From Pilatotrama ljubarskyi (lineage: Eukaryota > Basidiomycota > Agaricomycetes > Polyporales > Polyporaceae), in assembly GCA_022385805.1 (NCBI GenBank), contig MU277718.1, forward strand, positions 186,944 to 250,943: a stretch of DNA of 64,000 nt, read 5' to 3'. The position numbers were made by a program, and so were the translations under genes. Each line of letters begins with the position of its first letter. The stretch's first letter is position 1. Below the pieces are notes generated by a model. That model had not been told where the DNA came from. It saw nothing but the letters and a program-made list of their open reading frames with translations, and did not search any database. Of this stretch, positions 11,969 through 23,331 are shown piece by piece.

Positions 11969-13878
11969 TCAAGCCTTACCCATCGTGAGGTCAAGCGAGG
12001 GCACGTGGAGACGCCGTTCTTTTCCTTCTCCACGGAAGTATAGAGCATTGATGGCAGCGTTGTTGCGTACGCCCCACAGGTCCTGCCCGTTCCAGTACGG
12101 ATAGCAGCCCATGTGCTTCTGCTCGTTGTAGCCTGGAATACCCGTATCCAAGCTTAGTAGAGCACATCATAAGCAAGCAGCTCTCGTATGAGGGATCATG
12201 TACGTACCGGAACTCATCGCGACGCCCGGTGGGCCGCAGCGCCAACCTTCCCTGCGCGCCGAACTTCTTGAGCGCATCCACCCCTAGGAGCGTATAGCGC
12301 TCGACGTAGAGCGTGCCCGACTCCACCACAAGAAGCGCACTCGAAGGCTTACTTGCGTCCAAGTCGTCCCGCCATTCGCCGGCGTACAGCTCGGTCGCCA
12401 GGTCCGAGAGCGCTTTGTCGATTGCTGGTTGGAAAATTCCAAAAGCATCGTACGTGAGCTTCGCGGCGTCCCAATAGTGCCCCGCCACGAGCACCGTAAT
12501 TCCATACGACGTTCCAGGATGGATTGCAATAGCCGCGTGGTAACCAGCCATTTCACCCACTAGAAACAGTCCGTTAGTGAAGACACGTGCCTCTCACATG
12601 GAGGCGGGCGACTTACGCTTCCAGTAGATCTTACGCAACCTTCCGTTCGAGTCCTCCGCCTTGATAATCTCCCACATGAACCCGAGCTCCGTCCAGTCGT
12701 CTTCTTCGAAGGCGTGCACAGTGCGCAGCCACTTGTCGCGGGTGTACGGCGTGAGCTGGCTCTTCCGATGGCGCGGGTGCAGCAGGGTTTGCGTGACGGT
12801 GATGAGGTCAGACAACGAGGAGAACTGACCGCCCGCCGGGTTCATGGCGTCGAGAAAGTCTTGGTCCTGGGCAAAGGGATCAACGTATCAGCGGCTAACT
12901 TCGACACCACATCTGGATGGGACGTACAGCGACTACTGGAGCAAGCGAGGGCACGACCACGAGGTGCTTGTTTTCCTCTGTCGTCAAGAAGTGACTTCCG
13001 TTCAGTCCCATCGGTTCGAAAATGTCGCGCTTCACAAGGTCCGCGTAGCTGATGGTTTCTGCGTCGCCGGCAGCTGCGCTGCTCGCGGCTGCTAGCGCGA
13101 GACCAAGCAGGCCAGTACCAGTGTTCGAGTATGCGGGATGGAACCACGGTGGCGACGTGAGATGGTGCTGTGCAATGGCATCGAGGAGCGCCTTGTTGGA
13201 AGGAAACGGATGCCCGTTGGTTGGGGGCGGGCCACCACCGAAAATGTCGTGCGGCCAATTCGAGGCCGTACCTGCTGTGGAAGAGCGTGATTGGAGGCTT
13301 CTTGACGTCCGCCGGCGCAGCATGCGGGTCCAGGCCATCGAGGCGGTAGGTGAAGTTCGGGAGATACTTGTCGACCGGGTCATCCCTAGAACGTGTTCGG
13401 CGTTCCCTCAGCTCGTGCAATGTATAGGTCAAAAAGAGTCATACCAGGAGATGATTCCTCTCTGTTCTAAGATAAGACCCTCCAGGACAATGAACAGCTT
13501 CCCAGTCAAAGCAATGCGGTACATCGAGTGACTGGTGGTTGAAGGAGAACCGGTCTCGTTACCCCGGGTAACGCCAAAGTTCTTCTCGTAGAGTGGGCCA
13601 TCCGCCGTAACGACCGCGACGGAGAGACTGTCGATATCTCCTTGAGAAAAGCGGGAGGCAAAGATCCGGTCTACCTCAGCGACGGCGTCATGGATTGCGG
13701 GGTGAGTCTGAGGCGGGGGACTCTCAGAGAAGAGGTTCGGGAGAAAAGGTCGGCAACCCCAACGGTCGGAGTCCCCGTTAGAGGAAAACAGGTGTTGACG
13801 CAAAGGCAGGTGATCCGAGTAGTAGCTCCCAGCGACCAACGACACACCAGCGACAGCGATGGCAAGAGATGCGCCCAT
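11969..13878 (-). pseudogene. Beta-lactamase-fold serine hydrolase, damaged
   Basis: Class C beta-lactamase/transpeptidase-like protein (LACTB-type family of fungi). The ATG at 13878 starts an N-terminal hydrophobic anchor. Exons follow with introns near 13437-13380, 12870, 12610-12561 and 12210-12155; the C-terminal exon ends at 11969. Recognisable parts: SMYRIALTGKLF (the nucleophile motif region), the WDDPVDKYLPNF block, GGGPPPTNGHPFP, the second motif YSNTGTGLLG, and a C-terminal domain with LGEMAGYHAAIAIHP. Two defects are seen. The SxxK nucleophile position reads Leu (codon TTG, one base from TCG Ser). Between PPITL (about 13295) and TASNWPHDIFGG the frame shifts and about 15 residues typical of the family are missing. 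An active enzyme is unlikely; an inactive paralogue or a pseudogene is the better reading. Confidence 0.75.
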
Positions 13879-14864
13879 AATTGGCTTCGAAGGCGACTTC
13901 AAGCAAGGTGGGGCGACTTCAATTGAATCCGACCAAGTCTGTCATATATGTACCTCCTGAGACGAGGTGGAACGCACAGAGAGAAGTTCAGAACCTGAGA
14001 TCCAGGGCGCACTTCATGCCGGCGCCCATCCCGCGCTCGCAACCACGGGCGCATAAAGGCGCTGTTCTTGGCTAATCGGGACTACACCTCATGACTTACC
14101 TGTGATGTCAAAGTCAGCACTCGTGGTGACAGATGTATCCAGTCCCTAAAGCAGAGTGCGGACGAAACGACGGCTGGTATGAGCTCCTGCGTTTGTGAAA
14201 CTCAACTGCGTACTTACCAAGTCTATCCATGGCCGAGCCAGCTGCGCATCCAAATCAGGGGCCTCGCTCCTATGAGGTTTCGACTCTCGAGTATGTAGAG
14301 ACTGCGCAAACGTATCTGGGATGCTTGAAGCAGGAGGGCTACGAACTGCGACCCGTGACGCGGGGGCATGTAGATCGAGATCGGGAAGGCGACAGCTTTC
14401 CATCCTACTTAACAGACACAAATAGTGCAGCGGCGCTCACAGGGAACAGGTTGCCATCGGAGTTCAAGGACCGCTTGATCTACTCCTCTTTCTCGCCTTC
14501 ACGACATCTCATGAACATCGCGAGTTCCCCGACGTAGGCATACCAGGGTGCTTACACGAATGTCTCATCACCGCCTTGGGACTGGGAATACACTTCCATA
14601 GCATCCGAGTGACTGGGACATCATGTCGGCTTATGCTCGGTTGTACTTTCGATGGTGGGATCAGCTTCTCAGGATCTTCGCCGGCGGGCCGTAGGCACGA
14701 TTTCTCAGACCCAAACAGCGGAGTCCACTCTTTCGGGATACACGATAGCATGCCGGGACAGGGGCAACTGAGACTCCTCTCAACCTGTCTCGCCGGCTCC
14801 CCCTACGCACGCTCCATCGCAGTGCGCTGCCCGGTTGCAAGCTACATATTCAAGGCTTCGTACC
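13879..14864. other. Intergenic, nothing recognised
   Basis: About 990 bp with only short, unsupported reading frames. It probably contains the promoters of the hydrolase (minus) and the methyltransferase (plus). Confidence 0.5.
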
Positions 14865-15548
14865 ATGGATGCCTCCGCTACCGTCTACACGAAGCTTGCC
14901 CTTCATCTCTATGACTTCGTGGTCCTCACTTTCTCCAATTTCTTCGCATGGCGCTGTCCTACAGGCTCTACCCTCCTCCCATTCTACCAGCAGCATATTG
15001 GCGAGACGGCTCACCTCGAAATCGGAGTAGGAACCGGCTACTATCCTGCGGCATCTATCCAAAAGCTGTCCAAGGTCAAGCTCGTAACTCTGCTCGACCT
15101 CAATCCGAATACCCTCGCGCACGCCAAGCGCCGCCTCTTGAACGCAGGGTACAAAGGGCAGCTCGAAACGGTGGAACAGAGCATCTTAGACCCGCTTCCT
15201 GAGTCGATGCGAGGGAAGTTCGACTCCGTCGCGGTCTTCTATCTTTTCCACTGCCTGCCCGGGACATTGTCGAAGAAGGCCACCGACGTTTTCGCTCGCC
15301 TCGCTCCGGTGCTCGCGCCCGGAGGTGTGATATACGGGGCGACCATCCTCGGGCATGGAGTATCCCACAACTGGCTTGGGCGGCGTCTCATGGCGTTGTA
15401 CAACGGCAAGGGGATATTCGGGAATGTGGTTGACAGCGAAGAGGCTTTGCGGACAACACTACAGGACGCGTTCGAGGAGCTCGAGGTCCGCATCGTGGGT
15501 GTGGTCGCCTTATTCTCCGCGCGCAAGCCCAGAGCTCCACGTATCTGA
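14865..15548 (+). CDS. Class I SAM-dependent methyltransferase
   Basis: Intronless 227-aa gene. The SAM-binding motif I is clear (LEIGVGTGYYPA near residue 45), followed by an acidic end of strand 2 (LLDLNPNTL) and the DSVAVFYLFHCL and LAPGGVIYGATI strands of a Rossmann methyltransferase. The N-terminal helix (KLALHLYDFVVLTFSNFFAW) and the small size resemble fungal small-molecule methyltransferases often found beside biosynthetic genes, but no synthase gene is nearby, so the substrate is unknown. The reading frame is open for 10 codons upstream without an ATG; the first ATG is used. Confidence 0.85.
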   Translation: MDASATVYTKLALHLYDFVVLTFSNFFAWRCPTGSTLLPFYQQHIGETAHLEIGVGTGYYPAASIQKLSKVKLVTLLDLNPNTLAHAKRRLLNAGYKGQLETVEQSILDPLPESMRGKFDSVAVFYLFHCLPGTLSKKATDVFARLAPVLAPGGVIYGATILGHGVSHNWLGRRLMALYNGKGIFGNVVDSEEALRTTLQDAFEELEVRIVGVVALFSARKPRAPRI

Positions 15549-16599
15549 AGTAAGTCTCTCAAGTGTTGTGCATCTATAGGCTGACTGAACTGTTAGGCAG
15601 ACGGCCACAGTCTTAGACGCACTACCCTCCACTCTGCTCCTCGATACGTCCATTAATCCGTGGAATCGAATAGTATCTAATGGACAGCCTGGTTGGACTT
15701 CGGGGGTTGTCTCTTGGCACCAAAGGAGTGTATCCAGCACGTACAAGGGATCACACAGTTCTCCGTGTCTTCCAGATAGCGAAGCTGATGTCCAACCCCG
15801 TCCTCGCCGGACAGGTCTACAGCACGAGACTTTGAGTTTCAGAACGGAGACAAAGGTCTTGACAGAGTGTGGTCTTCCAAGGCCATTTGGGGAGAGGGTG
15901 ATCAGGCGGCTCGGCATGCATGAGAGTCTCTCAGTCTCCGCCGGATCTGCTCCCGCAGCTTTCCCTCGGTCCGGACAACCCTGCTCATACGTGATTCTCG
16001 ACCGTATGAAGATGCATACAAGTCATATTAACATGGCTTGATGGGACACAACGAGCTCGTATGACAAGTATTCTACGGGTGCCAGCAACTGAATCACACA
16101 TCAGACGGAGGTGGGATTGTCACTCTCCACGATTCTTGTCAGCTGACGGCGAAAGCGAGGAGATTCATTCTCTCGAGCTCAGGGGCCGTTCTGTGTTACA
16201 GACCTTCAGCTTTCTCATTCCCGTGGTAGGCAGTCCAGGCGTGCTTCCCTCGGAATGTTCGGCATCGTCATCAGCACTCATCGTCCGTAACCCTCGCGCA
16301 TCTGATAACACACAGCATACGGAGTATCCCTCAATTGAGCACGGAGGCTCTCCATGGTCGAGCATCAGGCCTGTCGCTCGTCCTGTCACTGCTCAGGGGC
16401 GAGTGACGGTCGAGTGCACCCCGGCATCAGCTTCGTGGCACAAGGGGCCGTCCAGAGCACGTCGTACTTCGAGCTCCGCAGCTTCGTTCGAACATGGACA
16501 CATACATCCACCGTCCGCTTGGCCAAGATATAGGTGCTCGGAGGCTCTCAAGCAGTAGCTCGACAGTCGCCCGCCCTTCTGACCCTGTTCCTCAGTGAG
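15549..16599. other. Intergenic, nothing recognised
   Basis: About 1.05 kb. Several reading frames of 60-165 codons exist but none shows family motifs or a matching splice pattern. Confidence 0.5.
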
Positions 16600-18903
16600 A
16601 TGTCCCTCCCATCTAACTCCACTGCTGCATCTCCGTCCATGGATTTGCCTGCGGGGCCCCCGCCGCTACCGGCTCTGGACAACACACTCGGAGCATTGCT
16701 CATCGGAACGTTCTTAGGCCTGATGTAAGTTCATGCCACTATTGTAGGAAATCCGCTGACGCGGTACTATGACTAGGTTGTACGGACTGACGGTGCACCA
16801 GACGTATCGGTATTGGCGCCTGTACCCGAGAGACGTATCCTGGCTGAAGTGCCTGGTGAGTAGGTTGCGTGGAATGAGAACACCACCGGTACTTATGCCA
16901 AGTGATACAGGTACTCGGGATATTGTAAAGCGCACTCCTTCATTATACGATGTCCCCTCACTGTGGCATCCCTTGCAGGATGGTTGAAACCCTGCATACG
17001 ACCCTGTGTATGATCGCAGTGTAAGTCCTCTAGGCTTGAGACGTCGCCAGTGAACCCGGCAGACTGAGCGCTCGGGGTGATCGCGCAGATACTACCACCT
17101 CGTAACGAACTATTTCAATCCAGCAACCCTTCTGGTCGGCCATTGGTGAGTATAGTGGTTCGCATCTCATACCCGCCTTGAACTTGTTCTGCTCACACCT
17201 GCGACATCGGTGATTAGGTCAACAAGGGTGAGAACGACGTTTTGCATATGTGAACGCGTACTCACACGATGATGCACGGCTGCAGCTACTAACGCCGACG
17301 ACGGTAAGTGGGAACGCTACGCCTTCAACCATGGTCCCTGTCAGCTGCTGACATGCATCCCAGGGCGTCACCATCCTTCTCTGTCAGAGGTACGCCGTAT
17401 GTAGAGACCTAGAGCACATCCCAGACGCCAATGCTTTGGGCTGTCTAGCTTCTATGCGTTCCGTGTATACCTCAGTAAGTGTCCCTGTCCACACATAGCA
17501 TGTAACGCGTACGACGGGGTGCTCACCTATCGTAGTCGGTCCGCACTATATCTACCGGCTCCTGGTCAGCGTTGCAGTAAGTCGTATGCATTCATTTGCA
17601 TAACCGGCTCTCATCATGAGCAAAGATCGTGTTCATGGTTTGCGTTTGCGGTAAGCGGACCTCGCGATAGACAGTTGACGTTTACTGAGTGGACGTCGAC
17701 TGGTTGCAGGGTTCACGACAGGTGAGCGCGCACGATGCCCGACGTGGACCTCGTGCCTTATCTAGTTTATTCCTCAAGCCGCTACGGTAGAAGGGTGTGT
17801 CCGGTAGCCACACGTCCGAGTCACGGAGGCGTTCCTGACACATGCTGTCAACGACCATTCAGGTTCCGCTTGAGCCTGGACGACTTCAAGCAAGTCAGTG
17901 TACGTGTTTCTCCCCCCTGATCTAGCCTATACGCCCGGCACTGACGTCCAACTCGCTCCAGTGGCTAATCTCGGCAGTCTTCGGATGCGCAGTGGTCGTC
18001 GACATGTGTCTGACAGGGACGCTCGTGGTCGTGCTCTTGCGTAGCCGGACAGGCTTTAAACGGTACGCCTACACCTATGCTCCCTGGGCTGGGTGTGTGG
18101 CCCGGTCTGACGAGCATTGTCACTACAGGACGGATTCCTTGATCGAAGTGCTGATCATTTACTCGATCAACACCGGTATGTCGATTTCTCTCACAATAGC
18201 GCCTTGCAACTGACAACGATGCCGGTAGGTTTGTTGACGAGGTAAGGCGTCGGGCCATCTCCCTTGGCGGCTTCCCTAGTCCGCTAACGGAGCTTCGCAT
18301 AGTATATTCGGCGTGTTGTGCTTCATCTTCGTGAGTACACCAGACGGCCCTGGCAGCCCTCGAACGCGTTCTGATACGCTATATTCAGGCAATCATCCTT
18401 CCGGGAAACCTCGTGTACATCGGAATCAGCATTGTTGGGGTCAAGCGTACGTTGTCGTTGAGACGCACATCAGGCTCAGATTGACACAAGGAGTCCTGCA
18501 GTGTATGCCAATTCCGTGCTTGCAGTGTCAGTACCCCTCTAAGCCTCCAGTTTTGGGGAGGCATCTAACCGTCGCGAAACACTTCCCAGTCTCAACTCTC
18601 GTAGATCGCTCTCAGACCGCATGCTCGCGGGCTTCGACGCGGGCTCCTTCGAGCCGAGCCACTCTCTCCGACCTACGCGCGAGCCAGTCGGGCCGTGGAA
18701 AGTCAGACAGGTCCGTCCATGTCCACGTCCATACCTTCCTCCGCCATGCTCATCCAGCTGCGCTGGCAGGTACCGGTATCGTTACCCACGGACACAGAGA
18801 TCGCGTTCAGCTCCATGCGCTCAGGCGGGGACACGGCAATGAGTACCATGGGGGAGGGCGGTGGATCGCTCCATAAGCCGGACGACATGGTTTTCGAGTA
18901 GGA
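16600..18903 (+). CDS. DUF6534 seven-helix membrane protein
   Basis: Member of a large basidiomycete family of predicted seven-transmembrane proteins (DUF6534), function unknown. Family signatures appear in order: ALDNTLGALLIGTFLGLM, LYGLTVHQTYRYWRLYP, VETLHTTLCM, YYHLVTNYFNPATLL, ILLCQSFYAFRVYL, WLISAVFGCAVVVDMCL, VVLLRSRTGFKRTDSL, IEVLIIYSINTGLLTSIFGV, AIILPGNLVYIGISIVGVK and LYANSVLAVLNSRRSL. Exons traced with consistent phase: 16600-16724, 16777-16855, 16911-16924, 16979-17020, 17089-17145, 17218-17227, 17286-17303, 17364-17389, 17449-17474, 17536-17576, 17626-17650, 17710-17721, and several more to about 18620 onward. About 20 exons, several only 10-26 nt. The part around 17760-17890 is unresolved, and the cytoplasmic tail after 18700 is uncertain (stops at 18842 or 18903 depending on frame). 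Confidence 0.8.
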
Positions 18904-20415
18904 GTGTGAGATCACGGGACGCCCGAGCCTTCGAATGATACTAAGAGGAGTATAAAGTCGTTTCGCGTTCGCCCGAGCTCGAGCGTGAACCCCGCCGTTC
19001 CCTGTTCTGCAAGACGGTTCTCCGGAAGGGCGCGTGGGGCACCTGTCAGCCGTGTAGGAACGGGAAGCCGAATTGCCATAATTCGCCACCGTCCATAGCA
19101 CAAGTACAAACAGGCCATTACACTGATGCGGAATGACACGGGCTGACATGGCGAATGCAAGGGGCTAAACGAGTGTCCGGCCCTCTACATGCGATGGGCA
19201 GGATAAATGGACGGAAGACGGGTCCAGATGAGTCCGTACGTGTTCCCTAGCGGGACCGGCTCGGCAAGCGCCCCGAGTAATACATACTACGGAGCAGCGA
19301 AGATGGAACCGGGCGACGTACCGGCAAGGAGTATGTCGGGGAAGAGTCGTACATGAGGCCGTCCACAGCAGGCAGCCAGAGCGTTCGATGCAGGATAGCT
19401 TAACCTGTGTCGCACCTGTGTTCAGTGCCACTGTTAAGGCGTCGCGCCGAGTGGGCGCCACGCGCAGGGCAGACAAGCACTGAACACTGCTGCGTATTTG
19501 TGGAAGTGGGCGGCCCGCCCTTGGGGACCAGCGGGCCTACGGTCGAAGAGTCGAGACAGGGGCAGGTGGCTGACCGTAGTACCTTCCTGGCCGTTCGTCA
19601 GTCAGAATACAATCGATATTGAGCCTCGTCGTATGGTGAGTCGAGAAGTCGCAGTGTCGCTAATACTGCGTACCAGGAGTGAGCCGGAACATGCACCAGC
19701 AGAAAGACCCCAACCCCTGGTACTGTAGCAGCGCTCGGGCCGAGGCTTGAGCCGCGCTGAGCTACTTACAAGAGCGGCGTGGATGTTGAGGAACATTGTA
19801 CACGCGGTTTCGTTGCCCCATAGCCTGCGCGCACAGCCCCTAAGCCACAAGGAGGATTCTTCAGCTCTTGTGCAGGATGACCTACGGCCCGCCAGAGAGC
19901 AAAGGCCTGTTGGAGTAGTCAGATAGAATGACAGACTGTAAGGAGGCAGCTTTCCGAGCGCAGTCAGCCTGAAGAGTCAACGGGCCAGCAAACTTGTAGT
20001 CGAAGTCGGTCCTAGAGTTCTCAGTACAGAAATGCCGCGAGAATTACAGCAAAGAAGAGAGCTTGGGCGACTCCGCCAGGCTCGCGCCAGGGAGTATCCC
20101 AAGAGATGTTGAGAGCAGGAAAGAGATGGCAAACGCCGGGAGCAAGGGCGGAGCGCCCAGCTAGACGCCCGATCACCGTCCGGCGCTCGGCGGGCATGCG
20201 CAGTTGAGCGGTGTGTAACGGACAAGGCACAGCCTGTCCCTTATTCTCTCCGCCACCTCTCTCTCCTCGCTCCTCGTGGAGCTCGAGGCATCGGCGCATA
20301 TAGTCACTCTTTCTTGCTTTCTCTCTCCCATCTTCTACTCGCGGATTCGGTTCCTTGGCTTGACTGAACTTGAACGGCTGGTCCTCGCAACGAACGACAC
20401 GACAACGGTCTCACC
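18904..20415. other. Long intergenic region, nothing recognised
   Basis: About 1.5 kb between two membrane-protein genes. No reading frame longer than 150 codons, no splice-linked exons, no RNA gene and no transposon termini were seen. A pyrimidine-rich stretch at 20255-20335 probably belongs to the promoter or 5' leader of the next gene. Confidence 0.5.
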
Positions 20416-22973
20416 ATGCCGAACAGCACGCTCTGCCCCTCGGATAACCAGCAGGCCGTAGATCAGTCTGGCTTCTGGAGCTCAGACGGTATCGACTGGG
20501 ATGCGCATCGAATAGGCTGGCTCATCGCGGGTGTCTGCGCTGTGGTCGTACGTACCGGCCCGCCTGCTGCGGATGTGGGAGGAGCTCATGAGATCGGGTC
20601 AGACCGTCGTGCTCACAGTGATCAACGTCGCCTTTCATTGCACGTAAGTTCGATATTCCAAGCCAATCTTCCGTGTTGTAATGCGCAATACATCACAGGC
20701 ATTATACCAACCGTGGCGAACAACGACAAATGTGCGTACTGCCATAGCTGTCTCCACGGAACAGACAACGCCTAACGCTGGCTCATGTCCATGCAGCCTC
20801 CGAATATTGTACATGCCCGCGGTGTACGCCATTATCTCCTTCTTCTCCTATAGATTCTTCCGAAGCTACACCTACTACGATCTCATCGAAACCGGTGAGT
20901 TCAGGCAGGGCCTACGTCGTTCGTGTGGTCTCACAACTTCATTCTACTTTGCATAGCATATGAGGTGAGCAATGGATTCATACTGGATACTTCGGCGAGC
21001 CGAGGGACCTTCCTTGTATCAATGACCGAAGTCGTCAAGCCGGCTCAGCCTGTACGCACTGTGGAGCTTGGAAGACTGAGCCATGAGGTGCAGCCTGGCA
21101 GAAGCCCTACCTCGGAAGCCGAAGCTATGAGACCAGCATCTTCCTGCGCCTCTTCACGTATCTCCAAGTGTGGCCAATCACATGGGTTACCGGCTGGTCC
21201 CGGACGTATCCTGTCGTCATACATAGAAATGCGTCCATCACAAGTCTGGCTGCTGGGTGCGGTACATTCAGATACACCACGCTATTCTGACATTCTATGA
21301 TACTCCGCTTTCGTCCTCGCTCCGGCATGATTGTCCGCATAACACTGACTTTCATGCTCAGTCCGTCACCCTCAGTGCATTCCTGTAGGCGTCCACCTTT
21401 TCGATGTCAGAGCTACAGACTGACACCTATGGTTGACAGCCTCTTGCTCATCGAATTCGTCGCTGCGACCACGGCAGAGCACAAGGTCGACAACGCAATA
21501 ATTCGCAAAGACAAGGAGGCAATGCCTATACCGGTGCGCGCCTTCCCAATCTCCGTCGAGCCTCCCCTCTGAACGGTACTGTGCCTCTTAGTTCTGTTGC
21601 TGGAGATATCGGCCGACTAAAGCATACTTCATGTATGCCGTGAAGGTAAGTCTTGAACATAACGGCGTACTTGCACACCGTACTGACATTTGTGCGTTAC
21701 AGTGGTCGGTGTTGCAATACGTTATCCTGCGACCGCGTATGTATCGTCGCGATAGTGCGTCGCGTACAGAATCCTGACTCCTGCACAGTGCTATCGATCG
21801 CCGGCATTGTATGTCAATACTACGGTGTCCTCTGTGAGTCGGGTCCATGGAGCTTCAGGACCGCGCACGCGTACATCACCGTTATTGACGGCGTCAGTAT
21901 CAGGTAGGCCCACGTGTTCTCCCTGCTCTTATCCCGTGTCTCACGTCGCTGGGGATTGCTATGTAGCGTCGCGCTATATGGCCTGCTGATCTTCTATGGA
22001 CTGACCAAGGAGGAGCTCAAAGGGCGGAAGCCGCTCTCCAAGTTCCTATCCATCAAGCTCATCGTCATGTTCACCTTCTACCAAGGGCTCGTCGTACGTG
22101 TCTGCCTCATCCCCGTTTCCGTACCCGCTCACGGACTCTCCTTGGTGCCCACATGTGTATAGTTTGACGCGCTAGAAGGCCGCGTGATCAAGTCGACGCA
22201 ATACTGGACGGAGACGAACATCGCGGATGGCTTGAACGCCCTCGCGATATGCATCGAGATGGTCATTTTCTCCGCCTTCATGATGTACGCGTACTCGTGG
22301 CGCGAGTACATTGTCCCCGGCCGCCCGCGCACGAGCATCTGGCGGCCGCTTTGGGATAGCATCAACTACTGTGCGTTTCTCCATTTCCTGCTCCCCTTGT
22401 TTCGTCCTCGACAATCACACTGACTCACTGACACGCTCGTCCACAGCGGACTTCGCGCACGAGATCGCGGGCTCGATCAGGTTCTTTATCGATTTCTTCC
22501 GGGGCAAGCCCGGAACACGTGGCCCACGCGTCGAGGTTACCGACAGCGCGACGGGCAAGACGTACACGAAGATGGACTTTGGCGAGGCGTTCGGCGTCGC
22601 GCCGCGCCCGCCATACGACTCCGCGTACCCCATGTCCAGCTCAGGCGCCAGCGGACGCGCCGGGTCGGGCAATGGGATGGCTGCGAGGGGGAACGGAAGC
22701 AGTATGGGGCGGGCTGGGGGAGGGGGAGGGGTGGCTGGTGAGTTCGCTGCTGCAAGGCAGCCCCGGGAGAGCTATGATGAGAACGTCAGATTAGCGCCGT
22801 ATTCGTACGAGGGTGGAAACGGCTCGGGCTTCGTTGGCGGTGGAGCAGGGGGCGAAGGGTATGGTGGTGGTGGTGGTGGGCGGGGTTATGCGCATGGGCG
22901 CCCGAGTGGGGAGAGCGCGTCGACGGACTCGGAGTCGCAGGGGCGGTACTATGGGGGTCCTGTCGTGCGATGA
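20416..22973 (+). CDS. Ost-alpha/TMEM184-like membrane protein (DUF300)
   Basis: Organic solute transporter alpha family (Solute_trans_a, formerly DUF300), predicted seven-helix protein. Traced exons encode TVVLTVINVAFHCT, the family block RQILRILYMPAVYAIISFF then SYRFFRSYTYYDLIETAYE, FLLLLIEFVAATTAEHKVDN, MPIPFCCWRYRPTKAYFM, KWSVLQYVILRPLLSIAGIV, TVIDGVSISVALYGLLIFY, FLSIKLIVMFTFYQGLVFD, and NIADGLNALAICIEMVIF. The hydrophilic C terminus ends in a long Gly/Ser-rich tail (about 22640-22973) that is disordered. All introns are 50-70 nt except the one after TAYE (20955-21359), which is about 405 nt. The start is the first ATG in frame. The transported substrate cannot be inferred. Confidence 0.9.
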
Positions 22974-23331
22974 GCGAGGGGAGGGGAAGAGGAGTGGTAC
23001 ATGTGCCTTGTGTCGCGTTCGTCTAGTTTATTGCCTTTTCTTGCTTTGTCTCTCATTCGCTCATATGTGTGGTGTGGTCCTGCTGTAATTTCTACCGTAT
23101 TGCGCCTCAACTTGTCTTTGTGCATATCTATCGCTCGGACGTTGGTATTCCCACTCACATCCAGCACGTCGCCAGGCTCCGGGCGCGTTCGTCCTATACT
23201 ATCGCTCAGACTCCTGTCAAGACTTGAGGGAGCTCGAGGCATGCGCATCGTCTCCTGGTTCCATCGCCGCTGCGACACAGCATTGTATCGCGTAGACGCA
23301 ACTCGTACAACGAGGCACCCTTAACGGGAAT
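22974..23331. other. Convergent 3' intergenic region
   Basis: 358 bp between the stop codons of the DUF300 gene and the hydrolase gene. T-rich on the plus strand; presumably both 3' untranslated regions. Nothing else seen. Confidence 0.5.

Noticed and set aside
20416..22973. Gly-rich C-terminal tail as a separate repeat or frameshift artefact
   Set aside because: It continues in frame from the membrane domain to a single stop; low-complexity tails are common in fungal members of this family.
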